DNA of 55,123 nucleotides from Firmicutes bacterium CAG:194 (lineage in GTDB: Bacteria > Bacillota > Clostridia > Lachnospirales > Lachnospiraceae), in the NCBI GenBank assembly GCA_000432915.1, contig HF995216.1, forward strand, positions 1 to 55,123. Direction: 5' to 3'. The notes beneath the pieces were generated by a model. That model was given only the letters and a program-made list of their open reading frames with translations. It did no database searches and was not told the origin of the DNA. Of this stretch, positions 9,120-18,800 are shown in pieces (the first letter of the stretch is position 1; the number at the start of each line of letters is the position of its first letter). The position numbers were made by a program, and so were the translations under genes.

Positions 9120-9288
9120 GCACCGGAAATAATATTGCCGGAATCACGTTTGACTACCCTGCGATTTGCCAGAACATATTTTGCACGAGCTCCGGCCACC
9201 AAAACGCGTGGTGGCCTCTCCGCTCGGCAAATGTCAGGCAAATCTCAGTCGTCGGCACTATCGATTCCATCAATATCATTTCCGGTGC
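9120..9288. repeat. Solitary 169-bp nested palindrome
   Basis: The end arms, GCACCGGAAATAATATTG on the left and CAATATCATTTCCGGTGC on the right, are near-perfect inverted repeats. Nested inside are GATTTGCC/GGCAAATC (9163-9170, 9237-9244), TTTGC/GCAAA, CGAGC/GCTCG and a terminal hairpin GGCCACC/GGTGGCC (9194-9200, 9210-9216) with a 9-base loop. The whole gap 8982-9351 has no credible gene; short frames over it are by-products of the palindrome. It could be a MITE-like element or a structured RNA; no SRP-RNA motif was found. Confidence 0.75.
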
Positions 9289-9351
9289 TTGTAAAGTAAA
9301 TGCATCTGTTGCGCACTTCGCGCGGCATCTGCAGATCATCAGGGCTCCTTT

Positions 9352-10014
9352 TTAAAGCAGACGGATGTGATCCACTTCTCCCGTTTCCTGGAAAATTGCC
9401 CAGTTTGCTATATTGACCGCATGATCTCCGATCTTCTCCAGATATTTTGCAAACATCATCACATCGATGCAGTCATCAGGATCTTTTGCTTCTGACCTGA
9501 GATGTGCGATCACATCGTTTTTGACCTGATTGAACAGATCATCGACTGTATCATCTCCTGTCACAACATGCTGTGCGCTTTCTGCGTTGCGGTCTACAAA
9601 TGCATTGATCGCTTCTGTCAACTGCTTGCCCGTTTCCTCGATCATCTGCGGAATATGAGCGGAAAACTCCTGCAGATCCTTAAAATGCATCCGCTTTACC
9701 AGCTCTGCGATATCACTGCACTGATCTCCGATCCTGCTGATATCCGTTACTACCTTCAATGATGCACTGACCTGACGCAGATCCCTGGCGATCGGCTGCT
9801 GCTTTGTGATAAGGTTCAGACAGCTTCCTTCAATCCTTCTCTGCAGGGTATGTGTACTTTGGTCACTTGCAATGATCTCTTCGATCACGCTTTCCTTCTG
9901 CTGCTGCAGCGCTGAAAACAGTCTGGCATATGTAGCACGCACGCCCATTCCCATTTCTTCAACGCTTTCCTGCAATTGTTTTAATTCTTCTTCATATAAT
10001 CTTCTTGGTGACAT
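9352..10014 (-). CDS. phoU: Phosphate transport regulator PhoU
   Basis: 220 residues, all-helical, with two PhoU repeats: one around residues 15-105 and one around 118-205, each carrying the family pattern of an acidic metal-binding patch (SRIGDQCSDIAEL near 92, LEKIGDHAVNIANW near 190). PhoU links the Pst transporter to the PhoR kinase and damps phosphate uptake. It is the last gene of pstSCAB-phoU and starts 24 bp after pstB. An AAGGAGAAGG site supports the start. No phoR or phoB/phoP lies in the window. Confidence 0.95.
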   Translation of the reverse strand: MSPRRLYEEELKQLQESVEEMGMGVRATYARLFSALQQQKESVIEEIIASDQSTHTLQRRIEGSCLNLITKQQPIARDLRQVSASLKVVTDISRIGDQCSDIAELVKRMHFKDLQEFSAHIPQMIEETGKQLTEAINAFVDRNAESAQHVVTGDDTVDDLFNQVKNDVIAHLRSEAKDPDDCIDVMMFAKYLEKIGDHAVNIANWAIFQETGEVDHIRLL

Positions 10015-10038
10015 TTCCTTCTCCTTTTCTGCTCTCCA

Positions 10039-10809
10039 TCAACCGAATCTACCGGTAATGTAATCCTCTGTCTTCTTCTGGGACGGATGCTTGAAGATTG
10101 TATCCGTTGTATCAAACTCGATCAGCTCACCAAGCAGGAAGAATGCTGTATAGTCAGACACACGTGCTGCCTGCTGCATGTTATGGGTTACAACTACAAC
10201 TGTATATTTCTTTTTCAGATCCTCCATTAGATCCTCTACCTTTAAGGTAGAGATCGGATCAAGCGCCGAAGTTGGTTCATCCATCAGAAGGATTTCGGGT
10301 TCTACCGCAAGTGCTCTTGCGATACAGAGTCTCTGCTGTTGTCCGCCTGATAATCCAAGTGCGGATTTTTTCAATCTGTCTTTCACTTCTTCAAAAATGG
10401 CAGCATCTCTCAGCGAACGCTCCACAATATCATCGAGCTTTGCTTTTGCTGTAATACCATGGATACGCGGACCATATGCGATATTATCGTATATGCTCAT
10501 CGGAAATGGATTCGGCTGCTGGAATACCATGCCTACTTTTTTCCTGAGCAGGGTTGTATCAACCTTTGGGCTGTAAATATCTTCTCCGTCAATTGTTACC
10601 GTTCCATCAATCTTTACACAGTCTACCAGATCATTCATACGATTTAAGCACTTCAGGAATGTAGACTTTCCGCATCCGCTGGGACCGATAAATGCAGTGA
10701 CTGCATTTTGCGCAATATTCATATTGATATCTTTGAGTGCATGATTCTCACCATAATGCAGGTTCAGATGCTGCACAACGATTTTGGAAGGGTTTGTTTC
10801 CTTTTTCAT
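10039..10809 (-). CDS. pstB: Phosphate ABC transporter ATP-binding protein
   Basis: 256 residues. This is the cytoplasmic ATPase of the high-affinity phosphate importer. Walker A GPSGCGKS lies near 42-49, the Q-loop in FQQPNPFP near 94, the ABC signature LSGGQQQR near 152, Walker B LLMDEPTSALDP near 173 and the switch His in VTHNM near 208. It is encoded between pstA and phoU in the same direction. Confidence 0.97.
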   Translation of the reverse strand: MKKETNPSKIVVQHLNLHYGENHALKDINMNIAQNAVTAFIGPSGCGKSTFLKCLNRMNDLVDCVKIDGTVTIDGEDIYSPKVDTTLLRKKVGMVFQQPNPFPMSIYDNIAYGPRIHGITAKAKLDDIVERSLRDAAIFEEVKDRLKKSALGLSGGQQQRLCIARALAVEPEILLMDEPTSALDPISTLKVEDLMEDLKKKYTVVVVTHNMQQAARVSDYTAFFLLGELIEFDTTDTIFKHPSQKKTEDYITGRFG

Positions 10810-10849
10810 TCTTTGTCTCTCTTTCTATCTATGTAATGCTGTTACGCTG

Positions 10850-11719
10850 TTATTTTTTGTCTACCTGCAGCTTCTTTGCCATTCCTCTGGCCAGCATATT
10901 GATCAAAAATACGATCACAAGAAGTACAAGCGCAATGCCAAATGCTACATCATACTGGGCTTTTGCCATTGACAGATACAGCTGGATCGTAAGCGTTCCA
11001 CCTGATTCCATGATCTTTTTCAGGTAACCAACCGCCGTTTTCGGAAGTACAAAGCCACTGCCGGCTGTAAACAAAAGCGCTGCGGACTCACCGACAATAC
11101 GACCGATTGCCAGAAGTACCCCCGTTAAAATACCGGGCATTGCAGACGGAAGGAGGATCGTACGGATCATATACCATTTTGTGGCACCCATACCAAGCGC
11201 TCCGCTCCTGTAGCTTTCAGGAACGCTCCTGAGCGCTTCCTGTGTATTTCTCGTGATCAGTGGCAGGATCATGATCGTCAAGGTGAACGCGCCTGTCAGA
11301 ATCGAATAACCAAATCCGCAGGCTGTTCCAAAGAACACCATACCAAACAGACCGAATATGATCGACGGAATTCCGGAAAGCGTTTCTGTCGTAAATTCGA
11401 TCAGACGTACAAGTTTTCCACCCTTTGCATATTCATTCAGATAAATCGCAGATCCGATTCCGATCGGTGTTGCGATCAATAATGTCAGAACAACAATGTA
11501 AAGTGTATTTACAATGTTTCCCGCAATGCCTGTTGTCTGCCTGATCGCGCTTGTAACGGTTGTCAGGAAAGTCAGATTCACATTTCTGATACCACGGATC
11601 ACAACATATCCGATGATACATACCAGCACAAGTACAGAGAAAAGTGCTGACAGATAGATCAGAAAAAGAAGGATGTGATCTTTTAATTTATGGGTCTTAT
11701 GCATAATACTGCCGGTCAT
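10850..11719 (-). CDS. pstA: Phosphate ABC transporter permease PstA
   Basis: 289 residues with six predicted membrane helices. The conserved inner-membrane transport motif for PstB docking, with ALGMGATKWYMIR near residue 175, is visible. The ATG follows the pstC stop codon directly and an AAGGAGG site lies within the end of pstC, so translation is coupled. It forms the channel with PstC. Confidence 0.95.
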   Translation of the reverse strand: MTGSIMHKTHKLKDHILLFLIYLSALFSVLVLVCIIGYVVIRGIRNVNLTFLTTVTSAIRQTTGIAGNIVNTLYIVVLTLLIATPIGIGSAIYLNEYAKGGKLVRLIEFTTETLSGIPSIIFGLFGMVFFGTACGFGYSILTGAFTLTIMILPLITRNTQEALRSVPESYRSGALGMGATKWYMIRTILLPSAMPGILTGVLLAIGRIVGESAALLFTAGSGFVLPKTAVGYLKKIMESGGTLTIQLYLSMAKAQYDVAFGIALVLLVIVFLINMLARGMAKKLQVDKK

Positions 11720-12640
11720 TTATTTTTCCTCCTTCTCTTTTAAAATACCTGTCAGTACCAGGTTAATGATCATAATGAATACGAAAAGGACAAGACCGAT
11801 CGTAAACAGCACCTGTCTGTGCAGTCCCGACGCATATCCCATCTCGCTGACGATCGCTGTTGTCAGGAATCTGACCGAATTAAACGGAAGCGGTGCATTG
11901 ACGCTGCTGCCTGAAACGAGGGTGATCGCCATAGCTTCTCCGATCGCTCTTCCCACGCCTAGAACAATGGCAGAAATAATACCGGATTTTGCTGCAGGTA
12001 TCACTACCTTGAATATTGTTTCGATCTTGGATGCGCCCAGTGCAAGAGAAGCACTTCTTAAGTGATCCGGTACTGCATGGAGTGCTGATTCACTGATATT
12101 GATCACTGTTGGCAGGATCATGATCGCCAGAACCAGGATCGCAGACAGCATATTGGAACCGCCTGTATATTGATGCGTGGAAGATCCTGCAAATACAGCT
12201 TTTTCCAGTTTATACATCAGCGGATTTAATATCAGGATTCCCAAAAGTCCGTAGATAACGGAGGGAATACCTGCCAAAAGGGTAACTGCAGGTCTTACAA
12301 TGTCCGCCAGCTTCTTTGGTGCAACTTCAGCCAGAAATACCGCAGTCAGAAGTGCAACCGGAACACCTAACAGGATTGCGGCAAATGTACCGACAATAGA
12401 GGTCAGGATCACATATAAAATACCAAAATGCGGTTCCGCTGCCGCAGGTGCCCATTTTGTATTGAATAAAATTTCCCTGATCCCTACTTTAAAAAGTGCC
12501 GGCGATCCGTTTATGATCATATAAGCAGTAATGGCGAAGACCGCCATTACTGCTACCAGTGCACATACCATAAAGATGATGTGTGCGATGATTTCCACTA
12601 TAGATTTATTCTTATGATTTGCAAAGATTGATGTATGCAT
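11720..12640 (-). CDS. pstC: Phosphate ABC transporter permease PstC
   Basis: 306 residues, six predicted helices, with the docking loop SLALGASKIETIFKVV near residue 195 and AIGEAMAITLVSG near 235, both typical of PstC. It begins only 4 bp after the pstS stop codon, with a modest GGTGG ribosome-binding site provided by the end of pstS. Partner of PstA. Confidence 0.95.
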   Translation of the reverse strand: MHTSIFANHKNKSIVEIIAHIIFMVCALVAVMAVFAITAYMIINGSPALFKVGIREILFNTKWAPAAAEPHFGILYVILTSIVGTFAAILLGVPVALLTAVFLAEVAPKKLADIVRPAVTLLAGIPSVIYGLLGILILNPLMYKLEKAVFAGSSTHQYTGGSNMLSAILVLAIMILPTVINISESALHAVPDHLRSASLALGASKIETIFKVVIPAAKSGIISAIVLGVGRAIGEAMAITLVSGSSVNAPLPFNSVRFLTTAIVSEMGYASGLHRQVLFTIGLVLFVFIMIINLVLTGILKEKEEK

Positions 12641-12644
12641 ATAT

Positions 12645-13583
12645 TTAGTCCACCGTGATAAGTCCTACGCTCTGGATCAGCTGTTTTCCTTCATCAGATT
12701 TTAAGTAGTCAAACAGTGCCTGTACAGGCTCGCTCTGTGCGCTTACTTCGCCCATTGTTGCCATAACGAATGGTCTTGAAAGGATATAGCTGCCTGCTTT
12801 GATATTTTCTTCTGTCGGCTCAACACCATTCAGTTTTGCCGCGATAATTGTGTCATCTACTGCATCAAGAGAAGCATATCCGATCGCACCCGGTGTAGAA
12901 GCTACTTTTGCGATAACAGCTCCTGTGGAATCCAGCTCATTTGCATACTGGCATACATCTTCCAGACCAAGCAATTCTTCAAAAGCACCTCTTGTACCGG
13001 AACCTGCTTCACGGCCTACTACGACGATCGGTTCATCTGATCCGCCGAGATCTTTCCAGTTTGTTACTTCACCTTTGTAGATCTGCACGAGCTGATCCTG
13101 TGTCAGATCTGTTACTGTGTTTGCAGGATCAAGTACAACTGCAATACCGTCGATCGCTACGATGTTCTCTACACAGCCTGCTGCCTTTTCTTCATCCTTT
13201 AAACTTCTGGATGAGTTACCGATATCTACGCTGCCACCTTCCAGAGATTCAATACCTGCTGAAGATCCTGTAAATTCTGCTGTTACGCTGACACCCGGAT
13301 ATTTTTCCATAAAAGCTTCTGCAACCGCATTAGCAAGCTTTTCCATAGATGTGGATCCTGCCATTGCAATGCTTCCTGAAAGATCTGCGTTTGTATCTGT
13401 TGCTGCTGCGTCTGCAGCTTCATCTGTTGCTGCATCTGTAGCTGCGTCTGTTGCTTCATCTGTGGCTGTGTCCGTTGCTGTTGCATCTGCTGTTGTATCT
13501 GCTGCATTGCTGCCACATCCTGTTAATAAGCCTGCTGCAACAGTTGCAGCCATAAGTACTGTCATAAGTTTGTTCTTTTTCAT
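12645..13583 (-). CDS. pstS: Phosphate-binding lipoprotein PstS
   Basis: 312 residues. A lipoprotein signal ends in the lipobox LTGC with Cys23. A Thr/Asp/Ala low-complexity stalk (about 27-70) precedes the binding domain, which shows AGSTSM near 75, SSAGIES, SSRSLKDEE and the GREAGSGTRGAFE phosphate loop near 190. It delivers phosphate to PstCA. A GGAGGAGAAAG site precedes the ATG. A Pho-box-like array (13724-13756) lies upstream. Confidence 0.95.
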   Translation of the reverse strand: MKKNKLMTVLMAATVAAGLLTGCGSNAADTTADATATDTATDEATDAATDAATDEAADAAATDTNADLSGSIAMAGSTSMEKLANAVAEAFMEKYPGVSVTAEFTGSSAGIESLEGGSVDIGNSSRSLKDEEKAAGCVENIVAIDGIAVVLDPANTVTDLTQDQLVQIYKGEVTNWKDLGGSDEPIVVVGREAGSGTRGAFEELLGLEDVCQYANELDSTGAVIAKVASTPGAIGYASLDAVDDTIIAAKLNGVEPTEENIKAGSYILSRPFVMATMGEVSAQSEPVQALFDYLKSDEGKQLIQSVGLITVD

Positions 13584-13643
13584 TTTCTTTCTCCTCCACT
13601 ATGAGTCTCTTGTTTTTCGTGCGGCTTTCTTCCGTACGATACA

Positions 13644-13712
13644 ATAAAAAAGAGGTATTCGCATGTTTTCTCTTCCTTATTACAGGAACGAGTGTAACAC
13701 CGGATACCTCTT
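13644..13712 (-). terminator. Terminator hairpin overlapping the pstS start region
   Basis: On the minus strand AAGAGGTAT (13704-13712) pairs with ATACCTCTT (13650-13658), followed by a T-run (13646-13651) and TTATTG. A smaller TTACA/TGTAA hairpin lies in the loop. It is placed to terminate transcripts arriving from the alarmone synthetase gene. Its 5' arm lies where the pstS transcript would be expected to start, so a pst transcript would lack part of that arm. Confidence 0.5.
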
Positions 13713-13756
13713 ACATAAAATCATGTTTCCGTAAGAAATTTGTAAGTTTCATGTAA
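13713..13756 (-). promoter_or_regulatory. Pho-box-like triple 11-bp repeat and -10 of pstS
   Basis: Minus strand, three contiguous 11-mers: TTACATGAAAC (13746-13756), TTACAAATTTC (13735-13745) and TTACGGAAACA (13724-13734). TTAACA-like hexamers at 11-bp spacing are how PhoP/PhoB-type regulators bind in Firmicutes. A weak -10, TTATGT (13713-13718), follows 5 bp later. No -35 box is seen, as expected for an activated promoter. Confidence 0.6.
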
Positions 13757-13777
13757 AATGATCTATTGTCTGTTTTC

Positions 13778-14434
13778 TCACATTGCTTCTATTCTTTTGC
13801 GGAGTGCCAGCATCTTTTTATCAATCCTTGCGATCTCCTGCGCATAGGAAAGTAGTTCCCTGCGCACCTGCTCCGTCTCCTGGGGCGTGCTCTTTTCCTG
13901 CTTATAGCAGAGCTGGTGATCAAGCTTTGCCCAATAATTCATTGCCACAGTCCTGATCTGTATTTCTGCACGTACTGTTTCGTTTTCCTCTCCGTACGGA
14001 TATGGCATACCGACGATCAGATGCACACTCTGATAACCGCTCGCCTTTGGTTTTTTGATATAATCCTTTGTTTTGATGATCGTAAGCTGCGGATGCTCTA
14101 TCAGATACTCTGCCACCTGATATACTTCATCCCGGAAAGAACAAACGATCCGGACACCTGCCAGATCGTTCAACCTTTGCACCGCCTGTTCATATGAAAT
14201 TTCATACCCTTTCCGTTCCAGCTTTTCCGCTGCACTTGCCGCCGTTTTGATCCGCTCCGACACGGAATCGATCACCTTATGCTTCGCGCCTTTCCGCTGC
14301 TCATATTGCCGAATCAGGCTTTCCACCGTAGCGATCGCATACGATTGTTTCCTTATGTATTCCGGCTCTGCGAATGCTTTTGTCAGTTCTGCAAGCCCCT
14401 CCCTGTTTTGTTTCGCATTTTTGCTTTTACCCAT
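13778..14434 (-). CDS. Small alarmone synthetase (RelA/SpoT synthetase domain only)
   Basis: 218 residues. The (p)ppGpp synthetase fold is recognisable: RIKTAASAAEKLERKG near 62-77 for the ATP side, LNDLAGVRIVCSF near 89, GYQSVHLIV near 132 and EIQIRTVAMNYWAKLDHQL near 155 including the catalytic Glu. There is no HD hydrolase domain and no TGS/ACT regulatory part, so it fits the RelP/RelQ (YjbM/YwaC) class. The upstream small membrane protein gene ends 10 bp before it, so the two are cotranscribed. Pho-box-like repeats lie on both sides of the pair. Confidence 0.88.
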   Translation of the reverse strand: MGKSKNAKQNREGLAELTKAFAEPEYIRKQSYAIATVESLIRQYEQRKGAKHKVIDSVSERIKTAASAAEKLERKGYEISYEQAVQRLNDLAGVRIVCSFRDEVYQVAEYLIEHPQLTIIKTKDYIKKPKASGYQSVHLIVGMPYPYGEENETVRAEIQIRTVAMNYWAKLDHQLCYKQEKSTPQETEQVRRELLSYAQEIARIDKKMLALRKRIEAM

Positions 14435-14444
14435 ACTTCTCTGC

Positions 14445-14675
14445 TTATTCCTTTCTCACATACCATATCACGAAAATAAGCCCTGCCACGATCGCCACAA
14501 CCGATGCAGCTGTCTCCGGGCTCACTAATAATTCTATGCCACCATATAAGAAAGTATTCCATATAAAATAAGCAAAGCAGAACACGAGGATCATCCCCCA
14601 GATCCAGATGATCTTGATCAGCGGATCTTCCCCGTTCTGCCTTGCCTGTTTTAACCATTCCTGTATCCTTCCCAT
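14445..14675 (-). CDS. Small two-helix membrane protein
   Basis: 76 residues with membrane helices at about 21-43 and 54-72 and short charged ends. I do not recognise the family. An ACGGAGGTAAG ribosome-binding site supports the start. It ends 10 bp before the small alarmone synthetase and shares its transcript, so a connection to stringent or stress signalling is possible but unproven. Confidence 0.6.
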   Translation of the reverse strand: MGRIQEWLKQARQNGEDPLIKIIWIWGMILVFCFAYFIWNTFLYGGIELLVSPETAASVVAIVAGLIFVIWYVRKE

Positions 14676-14765
14676 ATCTGCTTACCTCCGTCTGATATCT
14701 ATCTCTTTCCATACAACTCTGTTTACATGATTATCATCCGATAAGTAGTGTTTTCCTTCTATCAC

Positions 14766-14798
14766 ACATGGGAAAAATTATTGTAAAATGAATGTAAA
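14766..14798 (-). promoter_or_regulatory. Possible second Pho-box-like repeat
   Basis: Minus strand: TTTACATTCAT (14788-14798), TTTACAATAAT (14777-14787), then a poor third unit TTTTCCCATGT. Two good TTTACA hexamers are spaced exactly 11 bp, as in the pstS array. It lies upstream of the small membrane protein and alarmone synthetase genes. With only two good units it may be chance. Confidence 0.3.
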
Positions 14799-15737
14799 TT
14801 ATTTCTCTTCCCGCTCTTCGAGCTTTTCTTCGAGCTTTTCTTTGATCTTCTCCTTTACTTCAGCCTTAAATTCCGGCCATGTTTCGTTCCTGAATTCCGC
14901 AAAAGCCAGCTTGTATTTGCCGGAAGTTGCGCCCGGGTTACGACGCAGAAGCTGCAGCTTATCCTTTGTAAGATAAGATCTGTCTTTTCCTTTCTGCATA
15001 ATTTCTTCGATTCTTTTCCGGATCTCTTCTCTCTGCACAAGAGCCTGTTCCTTTTTCAGCTGTTTCTCATCCGTAATTCTTGCTCTGATCTCTTCTTTCT
15101 GCTGCTGCGCCTGTTCGATCCGCTGCTGTGCTTCATCCGCGATCACAGCCTCGACAACCTCAAGCCGCTTCTGCAAAAGCTTCAGTTCTTTCTTTGCAGC
15201 TTCTACCTTAACAAGGACGTCACGCAGTTCGATAGCTGTCTTGAAGCTGAGTGCAAAGTCTGCTGCTGCCAGCATCATGACCACATGCACGATCGGCGAA
15301 AGCACTGCCTCCGGAATGGATAATACAAATTTTTCAAACGGCTTATGTACCCAATAAACCATGGCAATGCTGAAAAATCCCCATGCCAGAGAAGAAGTCA
15401 GACAAATATGCCCCTGAAAGTTGAATTTCTGATTCGAATAATCCCAGTAACGCACCTTAAACAGAGATTCCATTAAAACACCTGTAACGTATTCCAAAAT
15501 CGTGGCAGCGATCATGCCTGCAAAATAAACTGCAACCGGATGCGCCTTAAACGGAAGGGATACAAACAGGATCAGTACCGCACCGCTTCCGTAAATAGGA
15601 AGCAACGGTCCATGCATAAAACCTCTGTTTACCCATTTTTTCTTCTTTACAGATACAAAAGAGGATTCCCAGCACCATCCGATAAAGCAATAAATAATAA
15701 AAAATGCCAGCCATTGTGTCAGATTATAAGTATACAT
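14799..15737 (-). CDS. PF06541-type putative ABC transporter permease
   Basis: 312 residues starting at the MYTYNLTQW codon, which follows GGGAGAAG; a frame 24 codons longer lacks a good site. Five or six membrane helices in the first 170 residues contain the family pattern CFIGWCWESSF and RGFMHGPLLPIYG, known as putative ABC-transporter type IV (PF06541). The last 130 residues are a charged helix and coiled coil of Glu/Lys/Arg/Gln. Despite the family name, no ATPase is adjacent and transport has not been shown. Confidence 0.75.
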   Translation of the reverse strand: MYTYNLTQWLAFFIIYCFIGWCWESSFVSVKKKKWVNRGFMHGPLLPIYGSGAVLILFVSLPFKAHPVAVYFAGMIAATILEYVTGVLMESLFKVRYWDYSNQKFNFQGHICLTSSLAWGFFSIAMVYWVHKPFEKFVLSIPEAVLSPIVHVVMMLAAADFALSFKTAIELRDVLVKVEAAKKELKLLQKRLEVVEAVIADEAQQRIEQAQQQKEEIRARITDEKQLKKEQALVQREEIRKRIEEIMQKGKDRSYLTKDKLQLLRRNPGATSGKYKLAFAEFRNETWPEFKAEVKEKIKEKLEEKLEEREEK

Positions 15738-15855
15738 CTCTTCTTCTCCCTTTCTTTCGTTTTCAACAGGCAATCCGCATATTTCAGATCCGAACCAGCC
15801 ACTTGCCATATTGCATCCTATGACTTGCGTGATCTATTGTGTCATTTCCTCAAAA

Positions 15856-18800
15856 CTACACTAACAATCTTGCACGCATCTGCCGGATCACATCCTCTGC
15901 CGCCGAGAGCATCTGCTCTTCATCCTTCTGCACCACACCTGTCGGTGACAGGCGGTAGAAGAAAGTCGGTGTTCCCTTTACCGCAAAGGTCAGCTTTCCG
16001 CCATAATTGGCAAGCACCACTTCTATATTTTCCACACGGATCTTTGCGCCCGGATCCATCAGGAACGTAATGCCGTCTTTCTTTCCCCGGATCTCCGTGA
16101 TATACAGATCATGCGCATACATACGGATCAGCGATACACGCAACAGATTTTCCACGCTTTTCGGGATCTGTCCAAAACGATCCATCAGCTCGCCGCGCAT
16201 ATCCTCCGCTTCGTCCCTGCTCTCGATCGCGGCGATCCGCTTATAAATATCCAGCTTCTGGTATTCGTTGACAATATAGCTCTCCGGAATGAAAGCATCC
16301 ACATCCAGATCGATCGTTGTGACAAAATCGATGACCTGTTTCTGCCCTTTCATTGATTTTACCGCTTCGTTTAACATCTTACAATACAGATCGTATCCGA
16401 CCGCTTCCATATGCCCATGCTGTACTCTGCCCAGAAGGTTTCCCGCGCCACGGATCTCCAGATCCTTCATGGCGATCTTGAATCCACTGCCAAGCTCCGT
16501 AAATTCCTTGATCGCCTGCAGGCGTTTCTCCGCCACTTCTTTGAGCACTTTATCCCGCTTATACATCAAAAATGCATACGCTGTCCGGTTTGATCTGCCG
16601 ACACGGCCTCTTAACTGGTACAGCTGGGAAAGCCCCATGTTATCCGAATCATGAATGATCATCGTATTGACATTTGGGATATCCAGTCCTGTTTCAATGA
16701 TCGTTGTGGAAACAAGCACATCGATCTCACCGCTGACAAAATCATACATGATCCGCTCCAGCTCGCTTTCCTTCATCTGACCATGTGCAAATGCCACATT
16801 TGCCTCCGGTACCAGATTCTGGAGAAAGGCCGCCATTTCCGCGATCGTGTTGACACGGTTATATACATAGTAGACCTGCCCGCCTCTGGCAAGCTCACGC
16901 CCGATCGCTTCCCGCACCATTTCTTCATTATATTCCATGACAAACGTCTGGATCGGCATACGGTCATTCGGTGCTTCTTCCAGAACACTCATATCCCGGA
17001 TTCCCACAAGGCTCATGTGGAGCGTACGCGGGATCGGGGTTGCTGTCAGCGTCAGAACATCTACATTTTCCTTGAGCTGCTTGATCTTTTCCTTGTGGGT
17101 AACACCAAAACGCTGTTCCTCATCGATGATCAGAAGCCCCAGATCCTTAAACGCCACGTCCTTTGACAAAACGCGGTGTGTTCCGATCACAATATCCACC
17201 AGTCCCTTTTTCAGGCCTTCGATCGTCTTTTTCTGCTGCGCAGCCGTCCGGAAACGCGACATCATTTCGATCGTGACCGGGAAATCCTTCATACGCTGCA
17301 CAAAATTATCGTAATGCTGCTTGGCAAGGATCGTCGTCGGAACAAGAAATACAACCTGCTTCCCTTCCTGTACTGCCTTAAACGCCGCGCGGATCGCCAC
17401 CTCTGTTTTGCCATAGCCGACATCCCCGCAGATCAGGCGATCCATGATACGGCTGCTCTCCATATCCGCCTTTGTCGCATCGATCGCCAGAAGCTGATCC
17501 TGCGTTTCCTCATACGGAAACATTTCTTCAAACTCGCGCTGCCATACAGTGTCTTTTCCGTATTGATAGCCTTTTCCGTGTTCTCTTGCCGCATACAGCT
17601 TTACCAGATCCTTGGCAACCTCATTGACTGCGCCCTTTACCTTGGACTTCGTTTTTGTCCATTCCTGTGTACCCAGCTTATTCAGCTTTGGTGCTTTGCT
17701 TTCTGCGGAAGCATATTTCATGACCGCATCAAAGCCCGTTGCCAGCACATAAAGAGTTCCACCGTCGCGGTATTCGATCTTCATATAGTCCTTCATGACC
17801 TTGTCTACGCATACCTTTTCGATACCACGATAAATGCCCAGGCCATGCGTTTCATGTACGACATAATCGCCTACCTTCAGTTCCGTGAAGTCATGAATCT
17901 TCTGTCCTTCATAGCGCTTCTTTTTCCGTTTCTTTGCATGCTTGCCGAAAATATCGCTTTCCGTGATCACCGCAAGACGGATCGATGGATATTCAAAACC
18001 CTTGCTGATCTGCCCATGCATGACCATGATCTCCCCATTTTGGAGCACACGCTCCGTATCTTCGCTGTAAAAAGCAGTCAGCTCATTGGCACAGATATCC
18101 TCTGCCAGTCGTTTTGCTCTTGTCCGCGAAGGAGACAACAGGATCACGCGATACCTGTTTTTATGGTAACGCCTCAAGTTTTCCAACAGGATTTCAAAAC
18201 TGTTCTGGAACGAATTGACCGCTCTGGCATCTGCATAATACCGCTCCTCCACCTTTAAAAACGGAAGATTGCTGTCCAGCACAGACAAAAGCAAGAGCCT
18301 CTGCCCGGTCAGCATTGCCCAGACCTGATCGGCAGTATACAGAAGCGCTGCCTGCCCCGGCAGTGCATAGCCCTTCTCCAGACGATGCTCCATGCTTTCC
18401 CGAAATTCCAGCTCGACTGCATTCAGATGTTCTTTCCCGTGCAGCGGTTCATCCAGAGTAACGAGCAGTTCGTCCTTCGGAAACAAAGAAAGGAAGCTGA
18501 CAAGCTGCGGACAGAAATATTTCATATAGCTGTCCAGATTTGCCATCACGCCAAATTCTTCCATCTGCTCTCTGAGCTGCTCGGTCTGCACCTTCACGCG
18601 GTGCGCCTCTTCCAGCTTGTTTTCCTTTTTCAATGTCTCCGCTGCCTGTTTTGCCTCCGCTTCGATTGCTTTCAGGCCATCCAGCTTCTGCTGCTTTGTC
18701 AGGATCATTTCCGTCGCCGGATAGATCGTCACTGTCCTCAGTGCTTCCACCGAACGCTGGCTGAGTACATCAAACCGACGGATCGACTCTACCTCATCAC

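Noticed and set aside
9120..9288. SRP RNA (often near dnaX)
   Set aside because: No GGTCAGG-type or GGAAG tetraloop SRP motif is present and the palindrome does not have the Alu-domain layout.
9029..9339. Two short leftward frames across the palindrome before phoU
   Set aside because: Their codons come from the nested palindrome; no ribosome-binding site and low-quality composition.
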